A stretch of DNA of 64,000 nt from an uncultured Bacteroidota bacterium (GCA_902617285.1 CACMVZ010000001.1:62001-126000); one strand, 5' to 3'. Counted from the first letter of the stretch, positions 1 through 9,293 are shown. The notes: a model not told the origin generated them from the sequence alone. Numbers and translations are program-made.

Positions 1-467
1 CAAATCAGGCAAATGGATTATGTTTTTCTGTTAACAAAGGAATTGTTCATCCTCCATCATTAATGAATATTTTTAAAGAGATAGAATCTGACTTAGGTAT
101 TAAATTTAAAGATAGAAATGGAGATCTAAGTGTTTGGTCTAAACAAGGTGTTATGCTTTTAAATGCTACATTAACAGTAAAGCAAGGATTAGCTGGAAGT
201 CATCAAAATAAAGGATGGGAATCATTCACAGATAGAGTCATTGAAATAATATCTGATGAAACAAATAATACTGTATTTTTATTATGGGGTTCTTTTGCAA
301 AGCAAAAAAAGAAACTAATTGATAATAAAAAGCATAAAATCCTTGAATCAGGTCATCCTTCTCCTCTAAGTGCTAATAGAGGCCTATGGTTTGGTAACAA
401 GCATTTTAGTCTATGCAATGAACATCTAAAAACAAATGGGAAAAAAGAGATTGATTGGTCTTTATGA
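1..467 (+). CDS. ung: Uracil-DNA glycosylase, 5' end outside window
   Basis: C-terminal part of family 1 uracil-DNA glycosylase, which excises uracil from DNA in base-excision repair. The frame is open from the window edge: bases 3-62 already encode the conserved NQANGLCFSV...HPPSL stretch, so the ATG at 63 is internal. Downstream are the LLN-x-LTV motif (GVMLLNATLTV) and the DNA-intercalation loop GHPSPLSA with its catalytic His. The N-terminal water-activating Asp motif lies upstream of the window. The stop overlaps the next gene's ATG (ATGA), so the two are probably co-transcribed. Family identity is secure. Confidence 0.95.
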   Translation, partial: NQANGLCFSVNKGIVHPPSLMNIFKEIESDLGIKFKDRNGDLSVWSKQGVMLLNATLTVKQGLAGSHQNKGWESFTDRVIEIISDETNNTVFLLWGSFAKQKKKLIDNKKHKILESGHPSPLSANRGLWFGNKHFSLCNEHLKTNGKKEIDWSL

Positions 468-2443
468 AATTTGATGTAAAAAATATTGATAAAAAAGTTT
501 TACTGAATCTTTTCAAAAATATGCTCAAATCAAGAATGATTGAAGAGAAAATGATAATTCTTCTTAGACAAGGAAAGGTATCAAAATGGTTTAGTGGAAT
601 TGGTCAAGAAGCTATTTCAACAGGTGTAACTCTTGCTTTGGATAATGATGAATATATACTTCCTATGCATAGAAATTTATCCGTTTTCACATCTAGAGAA
701 ATTCCTTTAGATAAATTATTTGCTCAGTGGCAAGGAAAACAAGAGGGGTTTACAAAAGGAAGAGATAGAAGTTTTCATTTTGGATCTAATGAACATCATA
801 TAGTTGGAATGATATCACATTTAGGACCCCAAATGGGGGTTGCTTGTGGTATTGCTCTTTCAAATAAATTAAAGGGTAATAATAAATTATGTGCTGTGTT
901 TACTGGAGATGGTGGAACAAGTCAGGGAGATTTTCACGAATCATTAAATCTAGCATCAACCTGGAATCTTCCTGTAATATTTTGTATTGAAAATAATGGA
1001 TATGGACTATCTACACCAGTTAATGAGCAGTACGCCATTGAAGATCTCGCAGATAGAGCAGCTGGTTACAACATGGATTCATATGTAATTGATGGAAACA
1101 ATGTTATTGATGTTTATAATTGTTTGAAAGAAGTATCAGAAAAAATGAGATCTGACAATAAGCCTGCTCTTATTGAGTTTAAAACATTTAGAATGAAAGG
1201 TCATGAAGAAGCTAGTGGTCAAGCATATATAGATCCTGAGATAATAGAAGAGTGGTCTAAAAAGGATCCTATAAAGCATTTTGAGAAATTCTTGATAAAA
1301 TCCAAGCATCTAAATAGTAAGACTCTTAAAGTGATTAAAAATGATCTTGAGAAAGAAATTGATTCCAATTGGGATAAAGCTAAATCTTATGCTGAAACTA
1401 AGTTTGATGAGAATCTAGAACTTAATGATGTATATAAGGATTTTATAGCCGCTAATAATCAAGTAGATGGTTCAATAAATGGAGAATTTAGGTTTGTAGA
1501 TGCAATTAAGAAGGGAATTGACGAATCTATGTCAAAATATGATAATCTAATTATTATGGGGCAAGATATAGCTGAATATGGGGGTGTATTTAAGGTAACT
1601 GAAGGTTTGATTGAGAAATATGGTAAAGAAAGAGTTTTTAATACACCGCTTTGCGAGTCAGCTATTCTATCCGCAGCATATGGTTTATCTGTAGGTGGTT
1701 ATAAATCAATTGTTGAAATGCAGTTTGCAGACTTTATAAGCTCTGGATTTACAGCCATTGTTAACCTAATAGCCAAATCTAATTATAGGTGGTCTCAGAA
1801 CTCAGATATAGTAGTAAGAATGCCATGTGGTGGTGGAGTAGGGGCTGGTCCTTTTCATTCTCAATCAAATGAAGTATGGTTTACTAAAGTACCTGGTTTA
1901 AAGATCGTATATCCGTCCCATTCATATGAGGCTAAAGGTCTATTAAATGCTTCAATTGAAGATCCTAACCCCGTAATGTATTTTGAGCATAAATATATAT
2001 ACAGAACTGTCTCTGAAGAGATTCCAGAGAATTACTATTCTGTTGAGCTAGGAAAAGCAAAGATTAGATCAATCGGTTCTGATGCAACAATAATTACATA
2101 CGGATTAGGTGTTCATTGGGCTTTAGAAATAATAAAATCTTTTAAAAATAATTCAATTGAAATCATTGATTTAAATACTCTTGTTCCTTGGGATAAAGAA
2201 CTGGTTTTCAATTCTATAAAAAAAACAGGTAAAGTATTACTTTTAAGTGAAGATACTTTAATTAACGGGTTTATTGGAGAAATTTCAGCAACTATTTCAG
2301 AAGAGATTTTTGAGCACCTGGATGCTCCAATTATTAGAGTAGCATCATTAGATACTCCAGTTCCTTTTTCAAATAATCTTGAAAAAGGATTTTTATCTAA
2401 TAATAGATTAAAGGAGAAACTGAATAAATTGTTGAATTACTAG
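464..2443 (+). CDS. Fused alpha/beta E1 of a 2-oxoacid (branched-chain type) dehydrogenase
   Basis: 659-residue thiamine-diphosphate enzyme in which the E1 alpha (residues ~1-330) and E1 beta (~345-659) chains are one polypeptide, a common arrangement in Bacteroidota. The alpha half has the ThDP/Mg motif GDG (about residue 148) ending in ENNGYG. The beta half opens with MGQDIAEYGGVFKVT and has the NTPLCESAI motif. The family decarboxylates branched-chain 2-oxoacids or pyruvate and passes the acyl group to lipoyl-E2. No E2 or E3 gene is nearby, so the substrate is inferred. ATG 464 is preferred to the upstream TTG at 455 because it gives the ATGA coupling with ung. Confidence 0.9.
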   Translation: MKFDVKNIDKKVLLNLFKNMLKSRMIEEKMIILLRQGKVSKWFSGIGQEAISTGVTLALDNDEYILPMHRNLSVFTSREIPLDKLFAQWQGKQEGFTKGRDRSFHFGSNEHHIVGMISHLGPQMGVACGIALSNKLKGNNKLCAVFTGDGGTSQGDFHESLNLASTWNLPVIFCIENNGYGLSTPVNEQYAIEDLADRAAGYNMDSYVIDGNNVIDVYNCLKEVSEKMRSDNKPALIEFKTFRMKGHEEASGQAYIDPEIIEEWSKKDPIKHFEKFLIKSKHLNSKTLKVIKNDLEKEIDSNWDKAKSYAETKFDENLELNDVYKDFIAANNQVDGSINGEFRFVDAIKKGIDESMSKYDNLIIMGQDIAEYGGVFKVTEGLIEKYGKERVFNTPLCESAILSAAYGLSVGGYKSIVEMQFADFISSGFTAIVNLIAKSNYRWSQNSDIVVRMPCGGGVGAGPFHSQSNEVWFTKVPGLKIVYPSHSYEAKGLLNASIEDPNPVMYFEHKYIYRTVSEEIPENYYSVELGKAKIRSIGSDATIITYGLGVHWALEIIKSFKNNSIEIIDLNTLVPWDKELVFNSIKKTGKVLLLSEDTLINGFIGEISATISEEIFEHLDAPIIRVASLDTPVPFSNNLEKGFLSNNRLKEKLNKLLNY

Positions 2444-2445
2444 TA

Positions 2446-3822
2446 ATGAAAATATCAAAGTTTTCATCATTTTATACACCAATATTTCTATCAATTATTC
2501 TTTTCTCTTGTGAAAAAGATAATTTATCCGAAAATATTATATCTGATCAAGTCGATGAATCACTTGAGGATTATATATATAATACGAATGATTTGTCTGA
2601 TTATATCTACGATCAATCTAAACTTCATCGTTTTGACATTATAATTAGTCAGGAAAATTTAAATCTAATTAATAATGATCCAACAGCAGAGCAGTACGTT
2701 GATGCATCATTTATTTTTGAAGATAAGATTATAAGAGATGTTGGAGTTAGATATAAGGGATCAATAGGTGCATTTGTTGGCTGTCTTTCAGGTCCCGACT
2801 GGTCGAATCCAAGTGGTTATAAAACTTGTCCAAAACTTTCGATGAAAATTAAAATTAATTTTAAGGAAGACAAAAAATTTTATGATCTGAAAAAACTACA
2901 ATTTCACTCTCAAAATCTAGATCCTACAAAAATGAGGGAAAGGTTAGGTTATTACATGTTTCGAAATTTTGGAATTGCTGCACCAAGATCAAATCACGTT
3001 CTAATATATATTAATGGAGAGTTTAACGGTGTTTTTGCAAATACAGAGCAAATTGATGGACCTTTTACAAATAAAAATTTTATAAATAAAGGTGGGAACT
3101 TATATAAAGAAGTATGGCCAATAGATCATCAAGGTAAAAGTAATAATATTGATTATTTTAAAAACGGATTAAAAACAAATGAAGAGATTTCAGATGTTTC
3201 AATTATAAAAAAATTTTCAGAGGAATTGGCAGAAATTGACTATTCTGATTCATGGAGTGTAGTCCAAAGCTATATTGACAAAGATATTTTTTTAAAGACA
3301 TTAGTTGTGGATAGAAGGATTGCTAATGATGACGGATTTTTACATTTCTATTTAACGGAAAATGGGAATTATGAAAATCATAATTTTTATTGGTATGAAG
3401 ATCCAATTAATAATAATTTTCAACTTATTCCGTGGGATCTGGATAATGCTTTTGAAAATCTAGTTGATGATTCCAATCCTGTTACACCTATTAAAGATAA
3501 TTGGTATGAGATCTCAAATAATTGTTTAGGATTTAACTATGGTATGTTTAATTTAATGCAAAAATCTGCTGCATGTGATAAGATTATTGGGTCTTTCAAG
3601 GAGTTTGTGGATTCTTATTATCAAATTGATTCAGTTTTTACTAATACTCTTTTTAATACCCAAAAAATTAATACACTACTTGATGTATGGTCAGATCAAA
3701 TTAGAAGCTCAGTGATTGATGCAAATGAGAAATATATAAATAAAGAACCAAGTGAACAAGTGTGGTTATCTAGTTTAAACAACTTTAAAAATTTAATAAA
3801 CTTATCCTTGCAGAATAATTAA
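2446..3822 (+). CDS. CotH-like kinase-fold surface lipoprotein
   Basis: 458 residues. An N-terminal lipoprotein signal ends at LFSC, followed by EKDN, an acidic Lys-containing stretch typical of surface-exported Bacteroidota lipoproteins. The body matches the CotH family: VGVRYKGS near residue 100, then DRRIANDDGFLHFY near 285, and PWDLDNAFE near 330, which fit the atypical protein-kinase active-site region of spore-coat CotH. Bacterial CotH homologues outside spore formers are usually secreted or anchored, with unknown substrate. It starts 2 nt after the E1 stop and its own stop overlaps the next ATG by one base. Confidence 0.75.
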   Translation: MKISKFSSFYTPIFLSIILFSCEKDNLSENIISDQVDESLEDYIYNTNDLSDYIYDQSKLHRFDIIISQENLNLINNDPTAEQYVDASFIFEDKIIRDVGVRYKGSIGAFVGCLSGPDWSNPSGYKTCPKLSMKIKINFKEDKKFYDLKKLQFHSQNLDPTKMRERLGYYMFRNFGIAAPRSNHVLIYINGEFNGVFANTEQIDGPFTNKNFINKGGNLYKEVWPIDHQGKSNNIDYFKNGLKTNEEISDVSIIKKFSEELAEIDYSDSWSVVQSYIDKDIFLKTLVVDRRIANDDGFLHFYLTENGNYENHNFYWYEDPINNNFQLIPWDLDNAFENLVDDSNPVTPIKDNWYEISNNCLGFNYGMFNLMQKSAACDKIIGSFKEFVDSYYQIDSVFTNTLFNTQKINTLLDVWSDQIRSSVIDANEKYINKEPSEQVWLSSLNNFKNLINLSLQNN

Positions 3823-4277
3823 TGGAATATCAAAAATTATACTCGTCAATAGAAAAATTAGAGGATTTAACTTTTCCTAAATGGGGGAGGATGAACTCTT
3901 CAATGATGCTTAAACATTGTTCTGCCTTTATTGACGTATATCTAAATAAAACAAAACTTAACCCTTTAATATTTATAGTAGGGTTTGTATTTGGTATATT
4001 CCACAGGCTATATCTTAAGTATATAGTTAGGTATAATGTTAAAAATTATATTAAAAATCTTCCCACACTTAAGTTTTTTGATACTTATAAATGCGAAAAT
4101 CTTGATTTTGAATTTGAAAAAAATAAGCTGATCAATGACTTAAAAGAAGTAGAATCAATTAATAATAAATACTTATTTAATAATTTTCATGGAATAGTTC
4201 CTAATAAAGCATTCAAAAAGGTAGTTTATTTCCACACTTCTTATCATTTATATCAGTTCGGAGTATATGGTGACTAA
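3822..4277 (+). CDS. DUF1569 family protein, copy 1
   Basis: 151 residues with the DUF1569 signature (a DinB-like helical bundle family): FPKWGRMNSSMMLKHCS near the start and HTSYHLYQFGVYG at the end. The His residues of MLKHC and of the terminal HxxYH motif would be the metal ligands if this member binds metal as DinB-fold proteins do; that is inference. A second copy lies at 6685-7128, sharing KWGRMNSS, LKFFD and H-x(5)-HLxQFGVY. It overlaps the CotH-like stop by one base (TAATG) and converges on mscL with a 4 bp overlap. Function unknown. Confidence 0.75.
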   Translation: MEYQKLYSSIEKLEDLTFPKWGRMNSSMMLKHCSAFIDVYLNKTKLNPLIFIVGFVFGIFHRLYLKYIVRYNVKNYIKNLPTLKFFDTYKCENLDFEFEKNKLINDLKEVESINNKYLFNNFHGIVPNKAFKKVVYFHTSYHLYQFGVYGD

Positions 4278-4717
4278 CTCTTCTTAGTAAGATTTTTATT
4301 TAAATCCTTTAAAGATTCGTTGATTTCAGTTAAAAGCTTAATATTCTTTGGAGTTGATACTTTATTATTAGTAGTATCCTCAGCTTGTAATTGTAATCTA
4401 TTTAAAAACTTTATTACTATAAAGATTGTAAATGCAACAATCATGAAGTCTAAAAAAGTTTCAATAAAAAACCCATAGTTAATAGCTACCTCTTCGTTAA
4501 TTATATCTCCTGCAGAAGTTATATCAGCTTGTCTTAGAATTATTTTTTTTGAATCTATATTTAAGCCATTAGAAAGCAAAGAAAGGGGAGGAAGAAGTAT
4601 TTGTTTAACCAGTACATCTATAACAGAGTTAAACGATGCTCCAATTATAATTCCTATTGCCATTTCCATCATGTTTCCTTTTACTGCAAATTCTTTAAAT
4701 TCATTAAGTAGTTTCAT
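4274..4717 (-). CDS. mscL: Large-conductance mechanosensitive channel MscL
   Basis: 147 residues, the usual MscL length. The N-terminus has the family signature (FKEFAVKGNMMEMAIGIIIG) leading into pore-lining TM1, a periplasmic loop, TM2 at about residues 85-108, and a charged C-terminal helix. The homopentamer opens under membrane tension to release solutes during hypo-osmotic shock. The gene is monocistronic on the minus strand, between two plus-strand DUF1569 neighbours, and overlaps the 3' end of one of them. Confidence 0.95.
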   Translation of the reverse strand: MKLLNEFKEFAVKGNMMEMAIGIIIGASFNSVIDVLVKQILLPPLSLLSNGLNIDSKKIILRQADITSAGDIINEEVAINYGFFIETFLDFMIVAFTIFIVIKFLNRLQLQAEDTTNNKVSTPKNIKLLTEINESLKDLNKNLTKKS

Positions 4718-4747
4718 TTTTTTTATTTTAAATTAATAAATTTAGAT

Positions 4748-6574
4748 GTGAAAAAACTATTTCTCTTCTTAAGTTTTTTTTTGATATTAACCTGTGCTAA
4801 GGAGGACTCACAGGCTCCAAATACTCCCCCAAGTCAAATAACGAGGCAAAATACTCTTACAGTATCTGCAGGAGATGGAGGGAGTGTTTCAACAACAGGT
4901 GGAACATTTTCAAGTGGAACACAAGTAAGTATAACAGCAACACCTAATGCTGGGTATAGTTTTAGTGGATGGTCTAATGGCTCAACAGCTAATCCTCTTA
5001 CTGTCACTTTAAATTCAAATACAACTATTACAGCTAACTTTCAGGTAATAGTAAATAGTTATATACTAACTCTAACTGCTGGAGAAGGAGGAGCTGTTAC
5101 TGGTGGAGGAGAGTATGAAGAAGGTACAGAAGTTACTATTACTGCAATACCAGAAGAAGGATATGAATTTACAAGCTGGTCTGATGGGTCAACAGAAGAG
5201 TCAATTACGTTTACATTAAGTGAAAATAAATCAATAGAAGCATATTTTGAGAGATTAACTTTTGTTTCTATTTCTGAAAGGTATTCACCAATTAATGAAA
5301 CAACATCATACTTTAAAGGACAAGAATATTTTAAAAATTATCTTTCGAAAGAAGATCTTGATTCTTATGATTATTTTATTGGAGAAACAAACTATCGAAT
5401 ATTTGATAGAGATGCTGTTTATGCAGATATGAATAATGATGATTTAGTTGATATACTAGCTTTTAGTACAGCTTTCCCCCCTGGCTCTACATATTCCTAT
5501 GAGACTGGGAGATACTTCTTTTTATCTGATTACACTCAGTCAAATAATTTTATATCTCAATCATCCTCTATTAACTTTTCTGGAGCTAGGATTATTCCAA
5601 CTGATTTTAATAATGATGGAATTAATGAAGTATTGTTTTATCATCATAACTCAAAAATGAATGACTATAATCAACAAGAGGATGTAGGTGGGGGAGTTAA
5701 TTTTGAAATTAAAAAACCAAGAATTATAACCTTTAATGAAGTTTTAAATGAATTAGCTATAACTGAAGTTGGTGTTGAGATGGATTCACATTATGGTACT
5801 TCTGGAGATGTAAATAATGATGGTCTTGCAGATTTTATTCAATTCCCTGTTCCAGGTCAATATAATGGTATAAGTAATAGTTCATTTGGAGTAACAAATT
5901 TAAATCTAGGTTCTTTTATATTTGACTCAATTGATATGTTTGAAAACTCAAATATTAGACAAAGTTGGGATCGCTGGAATGCAACTTCATATGAGCTTTT
6001 TGATATTAATAATGATGGATACTTAGACTTACTTGTAGGTTGGTGGATAGGGGATTTTAAAGGACAGATTTGGGAACGTGACTTTACTACTAATCTTTAT
6101 GATCCTGTAATACTTTATGGAGATGGTAGTGGATATTTTAATATTGAAAATTCTATAATTCTAGATGAAACTTCACTTACTAATAATTCAATAAGTGCTT
6201 CAATACTGGGTTATGGATTTACAGACTTTGACTTAGACGGCGATATCGACATTATAATCAGTACAACTCGTGATGAGCCAGGTGGTACATTTGAAGATGG
6301 AACATATTACGACAATTATTATTTATTGTTTTTTGAGAATATTAATAATACAAGTTTCATTGAAAGAACAAATGAAGTTATAGAAGGATCTTATGATCAG
6401 ACCAGGTCACATTTCTCAAACTTTTATTCAATAAGGACAGTTGATATTGATGGTGATGGAGATTTTGATATAGTTCCAGATCACTATGCTAACTGGGGGT
6501 CTATACCATATGTAAATAATTTATTTTGGGAAAAAGTTGGTGATTCATACATTAGAAGAATTAATAACGATTAA
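4748..6574 (+). CDS. Lipoprotein with two InlB-type repeats and FG-GAP/VCBS calcium repeats
   Basis: 608 residues from a GTG start. The signal peptide ends in a lipobox with Cys16 (ILTC, then AKED). Two 'bacterial repeat' (divergent InlB B-repeat) modules follow at about 38-100 and 105-168, each ending GWSNGST or SWSDGST plus a T-x-A-x-F strand. The rest is a VCBS/FG-GAP-like domain with six Asp-rich loops of the D-x-[ND]-x-D-G type (DMNNDD, DFNNDG, DVNNDG, DINNDG, DFDLDG, DIDGDG), expected to bind Ca2+ in a beta-propeller. Probably surface-exposed; ligand unknown. The tandem lipoproteins near 52-56 kb share its first module type. Confidence 0.8.
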   Translation: MKKLFLFLSFFLILTCAKEDSQAPNTPPSQITRQNTLTVSAGDGGSVSTTGGTFSSGTQVSITATPNAGYSFSGWSNGSTANPLTVTLNSNTTITANFQVIVNSYILTLTAGEGGAVTGGGEYEEGTEVTITAIPEEGYEFTSWSDGSTEESITFTLSENKSIEAYFERLTFVSISERYSPINETTSYFKGQEYFKNYLSKEDLDSYDYFIGETNYRIFDRDAVYADMNNDDLVDILAFSTAFPPGSTYSYETGRYFFLSDYTQSNNFISQSSSINFSGARIIPTDFNNDGINEVLFYHHNSKMNDYNQQEDVGGGVNFEIKKPRIITFNEVLNELAITEVGVEMDSHYGTSGDVNNDGLADFIQFPVPGQYNGISNSSFGVTNLNLGSFIFDSIDMFENSNIRQSWDRWNATSYELFDINNDGYLDLLVGWWIGDFKGQIWERDFTTNLYDPVILYGDGSGYFNIENSIILDETSLTNNSISASILGYGFTDFDLDGDIDIIISTTRDEPGGTFEDGTYYDNYYLLFFENINNTSFIERTNEVIEGSYDQTRSHFSNFYSIRTVDIDGDGDFDIVPDHYANWGSIPYVNNLFWEKVGDSYIRRINND

Positions 6575-6684
6575 GAATGAAATAAAATCCATTGTGTATA
6601 AGCTTATTATTACTTATATTTTGTTCAAAGTTCATACCAAAAACTCAACTAAATTATGACTGGTTGTGGAACAACCAAATAGTT

Positions 6685-7128
6685 ATGCAAATAGATAAAT
6701 TAATTAACGCAATAAATAAGCTTAAAAAAAACTCTAAACCTAAGTGGGGAAGGATGAATTCTTCTCAAATGTTATGGCATTGCAATAAATTTGTGATTTT
6801 CTATCTTAACGAAAAAAAATATTCACCAAACTATAAGACATATATTTTTGGTTCTTTGCATTTCTTCTTTCTCAAATATATTTTGAGGTGGAACTATGAA
6901 AAATATCCAAAAAATACACGAGCATTAAAGTTTTTTGATGCAGATCGATCAGGTAATCTAATTTTTGAAGATGAACAAAAAAAACTTATAGAAAGTTTAA
7001 AAAAGGTCAATAATTACAATGAAAAATATTTAATAAATACATTACATGGTAAGGTAGATAATTGGACATTAAAAGAAGTAGTCAGAGGTCATACAGCATT
7101 TCATCTTAATCAATTTGGTGTTTATTAA
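6685..7128 (+). CDS. DUF1569 family protein, copy 2
   Basis: 147 residues, paralogous along its length to the protein at 3822-4277. Both have KPKWGRMNSS or FPKWGRMNSS, a HC motif, LKFFD, a KYL-x-N-x(2)-HG segment and a terminal HT-x-FHLNQFGVY. The ATG at 6685 was chosen because it aligns with copy 1; the frame extends back to a TTG at 6592, which would add an unmatched hydrophobic stretch. The two copies flank mscL and the calcium-repeat lipoprotein, suggesting duplication followed by insertion between them. Function unknown. Confidence 0.75.
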   Translation: MQIDKLINAINKLKKNSKPKWGRMNSSQMLWHCNKFVIFYLNEKKYSPNYKTYIFGSLHFFFLKYILRWNYEKYPKNTRALKFFDADRSGNLIFEDEQKKLIESLKKVNNYNEKYLINTLHGKVDNWTLKEVVRGHTAFHLNQFGVY

Positions 7129-7194
7129 TAATAATGTCCTATAATTAATATTATGTAAAACAGCATATATTATCATTAGTTTGTATATTTAAAT

Positions 7195-7509
7195 ATGATT
7201 ATATCTACTACCCCTAATATCGAAGGAAAACAAGTAATTCAAGTTCTTGGAATTGCACGAGGAAATACTGTAAGATCGAGAAATGCTGCAAGGGATATAT
7301 TTGCTGCATTAAAAAATGTTGTTGGAGGTGAAATTGACGAATACACAAAATTACAAGCTCAAGCAAGAGAACAAGCTATTAGCAGAATGAAAGATGATGC
7401 TAAATCTCTTGGTGCTGATGCTGTTATTAACGTTCGTATAACTACATCGATGATAATGCAAGGATGTTCTGAAATTATGGCATATGGTACTGCGGTTAAA
7501 CTTAGTTAA
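7195..7509 (+). CDS. YbjQ / UPF0145 heavy-metal-binding-like protein
   Basis: 104 residues, the family's normal length. It shows the UPF0145 pattern: MIISTTPNIEGK, the VLGIARGNTVRSRN stretch, then LGADAVINVRITTS in the C-terminal half. The protein is a small alpha/beta cytosolic oligomer; a heavy-metal-binding role is proposed for the family but not established. The stop at 7507-7509 directly abuts the ATG of a small membrane protein, so the pair should be translated from one message. Confidence 0.9.
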   Translation: MIISTTPNIEGKQVIQVLGIARGNTVRSRNAARDIFAALKNVVGGEIDEYTKLQAQAREQAISRMKDDAKSLGADAVINVRITTSMIMQGCSEIMAYGTAVKLS

Positions 7510-7635
7510 ATGAATGATTCTGAAATGATATTTAGTATAGTTATTTGGTTAGTCATAATAGTATCATTGATCTATTTGTTGATCAGAAAAATAATTAAGG
7601 AGGAAAATGAAGACTTCGAAAATAGAGATTACTAA
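7510..7635 (+). CDS. Small single-membrane-segment protein (41 aa)
   Basis: ATG at 7510 immediately follows the YbjQ stop codon. The 41-residue product has a short acidic N-terminus (MNDSEM), one hydrophobic helix at residues ~7-25, then a basic patch (LIRKIIKEE) and an acidic tail. The topology is single-pass with the tail in the cytoplasm by the positive-inside rule. A strong hairpin terminator begins about 30 nt downstream, consistent with the end of a two-gene operon. Not recognised; it may anchor or partner YbjQ (inference). Confidence 0.6.
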   Translation: MNDSEMIFSIVIWLVIIVSLIYLLIRKIIKEENEDFENRDY

Positions 7636-7663
7636 TTGCTATATATTCTGGAATTATTGATAT

Positions 7664-7700
7664 AAAAAAACCCATAATCATAATAACCATGGGTTTTTAT
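7664..7700. terminator. Bidirectional intrinsic terminator
   Basis: Perfect 10-bp inverted repeat: AAAAACCCAT at 7666-7675 pairs with ATGGGTTTTT at 7689-7698, with A-runs on one side and T-runs on the other, so it can work for both strands. It lies between convergent units: YbjQ plus the 41-aa gene on plus, and the prohibitin end of the lpx operon on minus. Confidence 0.8.
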
Positions 7701-7718
7701 ATTGATTTAAGTTAAATT

Positions 7719-8534
7719 TTACTGATTTCCAAGAATTATTGGAAGACCATTTTCTCCTGAACCAATAACAATTACTTTAGAGTTATTAGATTCAGATAGC
7801 TTTAAAGTAGCCTCTATTCCTTTTTCTTGTAGAATTCTATCAGTTAATGAAGCACTTAAAATTCTATTTGCTCTAGCTTTACCTTCAGCATCAATTCTTT
7901 GTCTTTCTGCTTCTTGTTCTGCTTTAACAAGTCTAAATTCATACTCAAGAGCTTCTTGCTCCTGAACAAGTTTTCTTTCAATACCTTCTTTAATAGCAGT
8001 TGGAAGAGTTACATCTCTTACTAAAACTGAATTTAGTTGAATGTGCTGAGTTAAAACGTTGTCTCTAGTTTCTTCAAAGATTTCATTTTGAATAGCATCA
8101 CGTTTAGTAGAATACAGTTGTTCTGGAGTATATCTACCCACAACACTTCTAGCAACAGCTCTAATATTAGGGAGTAGAACAGAATTTAGATAATTTTCAC
8201 CTTTAGTTTGGTGTAAAAGACCTAATTCTTCATATACAGGCTGATATAAAACTGATACATCTAGACTGATCTCAAGACCATTGGATGATAATACCTGCAT
8301 ACTCTCCATTACTTCTTGCTGTTTAACATTATAGATAACTAGTCTATTCCATGGAGCAATAATTTTAAAACCCTCACCTTTTGGTGGTTGATCTGTTACA
8401 ACTCCTCCTCCTAATGTTCTAAAGAGAACACCGGCCTCACCCGACCCAATGTTTACAGAAGATCTTGAGATAAATACGATCAATAATAATGATAATAAGA
8501 TAATAGGTAAACCTACATTTGGTAAATTTTTCAT
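7719..8534 (-). CDS. Prohibitin-like SPFH/band 7 membrane protein
   Basis: 271 residues. One N-terminal membrane segment (~8-24) is followed by the SPFH domain, including NIGSGEAGVLFRTLGGGVV and RSVVGRYTPEQLYS. A long Glu/Arg-rich helix at about 175-225 (VQEQEALEYEFRLVKAEQEA) should form the coiled coil used for ring assembly. Prohibitin homologues scaffold membrane proteases and microdomains. It is the last gene of the minus-strand operon, 12 nt after fabG, and ends at a bidirectional terminator. Partner unknown. Confidence 0.85.
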   Translation of the reverse strand: MKNLPNVGLPIILLSLLLIVFISRSSVNIGSGEAGVLFRTLGGGVVTDQPPKGEGFKIIAPWNRLVIYNVKQQEVMESMQVLSSNGLEISLDVSVLYQPVYEELGLLHQTKGENYLNSVLLPNIRAVARSVVGRYTPEQLYSTKRDAIQNEIFEETRDNVLTQHIQLNSVLVRDVTLPTAIKEGIERKLVQEQEALEYEFRLVKAEQEAERQRIDAEGKARANRILSASLTDRILQEKGIEATLKLSESNNSKVIVIGSGENGLPIILGNQ

Positions 8535-8546
8535 TTAAATAATATA

Positions 8547-9293
8547 TTAAGTTAACATACCTCCATCAACATGGAGAACTTGACCAGTTATATAACTGGA
8601 TAAATCTGATGCTAAAAAAACACATGCATTTCCAACATCACTTGGATTACCACCTCTTTTTAGTGGTATACTTTCTTTCCAGGACTTAATTACATCTTCT
8701 GGAAGAGAATCTGTCATATCAGTTTCAATAAATCCAGGAGCAATAACATTACTTCTGATATTTCTTGATCCCAGTTCTAGTGCTACTGACTTAGAGAAAC
8801 CAATAATACCAGCTTTTGAAGCTGAATAGTTTGATTGTCCAGCATTACCTTTAACACCAACAACTGAACTAATATTTATAATTGAGCCACTTCTTTGCTT
8901 TAGGAATGTTTTTATAGATGCTTTAGTTAAATTAAAAACTGACGAGAGATTGGTATTAATTACAGCATCAAAATCATTTTTTTCCATTCTCAAAAGAAGA
9001 TTATCTTTCTTTATTCCAGCATTATTTACAAGAATATCAATTTTTTCAAAATCACTTAAAACATCATCAATAAGCTTTAGAGCATTGTCGTGATTTGAAG
9101 CATCACTTTTATATGCCTTTGATTTAATTCCTAGAGAGTTGAGTTCATTTTCTAAATTTTCTGCAGATTCTTTCGAGTTGTTGTATGTAAATGCAACATT
9201 ACATCCATTTTCAGCAAAAGATTTACAAATAGCTCTACCTATTCCTCTACTTCCTCCAGTAACTATTGCAACCTTATAATCTAGTAACTTCAT
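8547..9293 (-). CDS. fabG: 3-oxoacyl-[ACP] reductase FabG
   Basis: 248-residue short-chain dehydrogenase. It has the NADPH-binding TGGSRGIGRAI motif near residue 12, the NNAG motif near 90, a Ser in NISSVVG and YSASKAG (catalytic Tyr and Lys near 155-159), and the FabG-typical end ITGQVLHVDGGM. It reduces 3-ketoacyl-ACP in fatty-acid elongation. Its ATG overlaps the sucD stop by one base, so the two are translationally coupled. The lipid A genes upstream in the same operon consume the 3-hydroxyacyl-ACP it makes. Confidence 0.93.
   Translation of the reverse strand: MKLLDYKVAIVTGGSRGIGRAICKSFAENGCNVAFTYNNSKESAENLENELNSLGIKSKAYKSDASNHDNALKLIDDVLSDFEKIDILVNNAGIKKDNLLLRMEKNDFDAVINTNLSSVFNLTKASIKTFLKQRSGSIINISSVVGVKGNAGQSNYSASKAGIIGFSKSVALELGSRNIRSNVIAPGFIETDMTDSLPEDVIKSWKESIPLKRGGNPSDVGNACVFLASDLSSYITGQVLHVDGGMLT

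Noticed and set aside
6592-6684. Hydrophobic N-terminal extension of DUF1569 copy 2 from a TTG
   Set aside because: Copy 1 has no such extension, and the upstream part is not preceded by a usual start codon.
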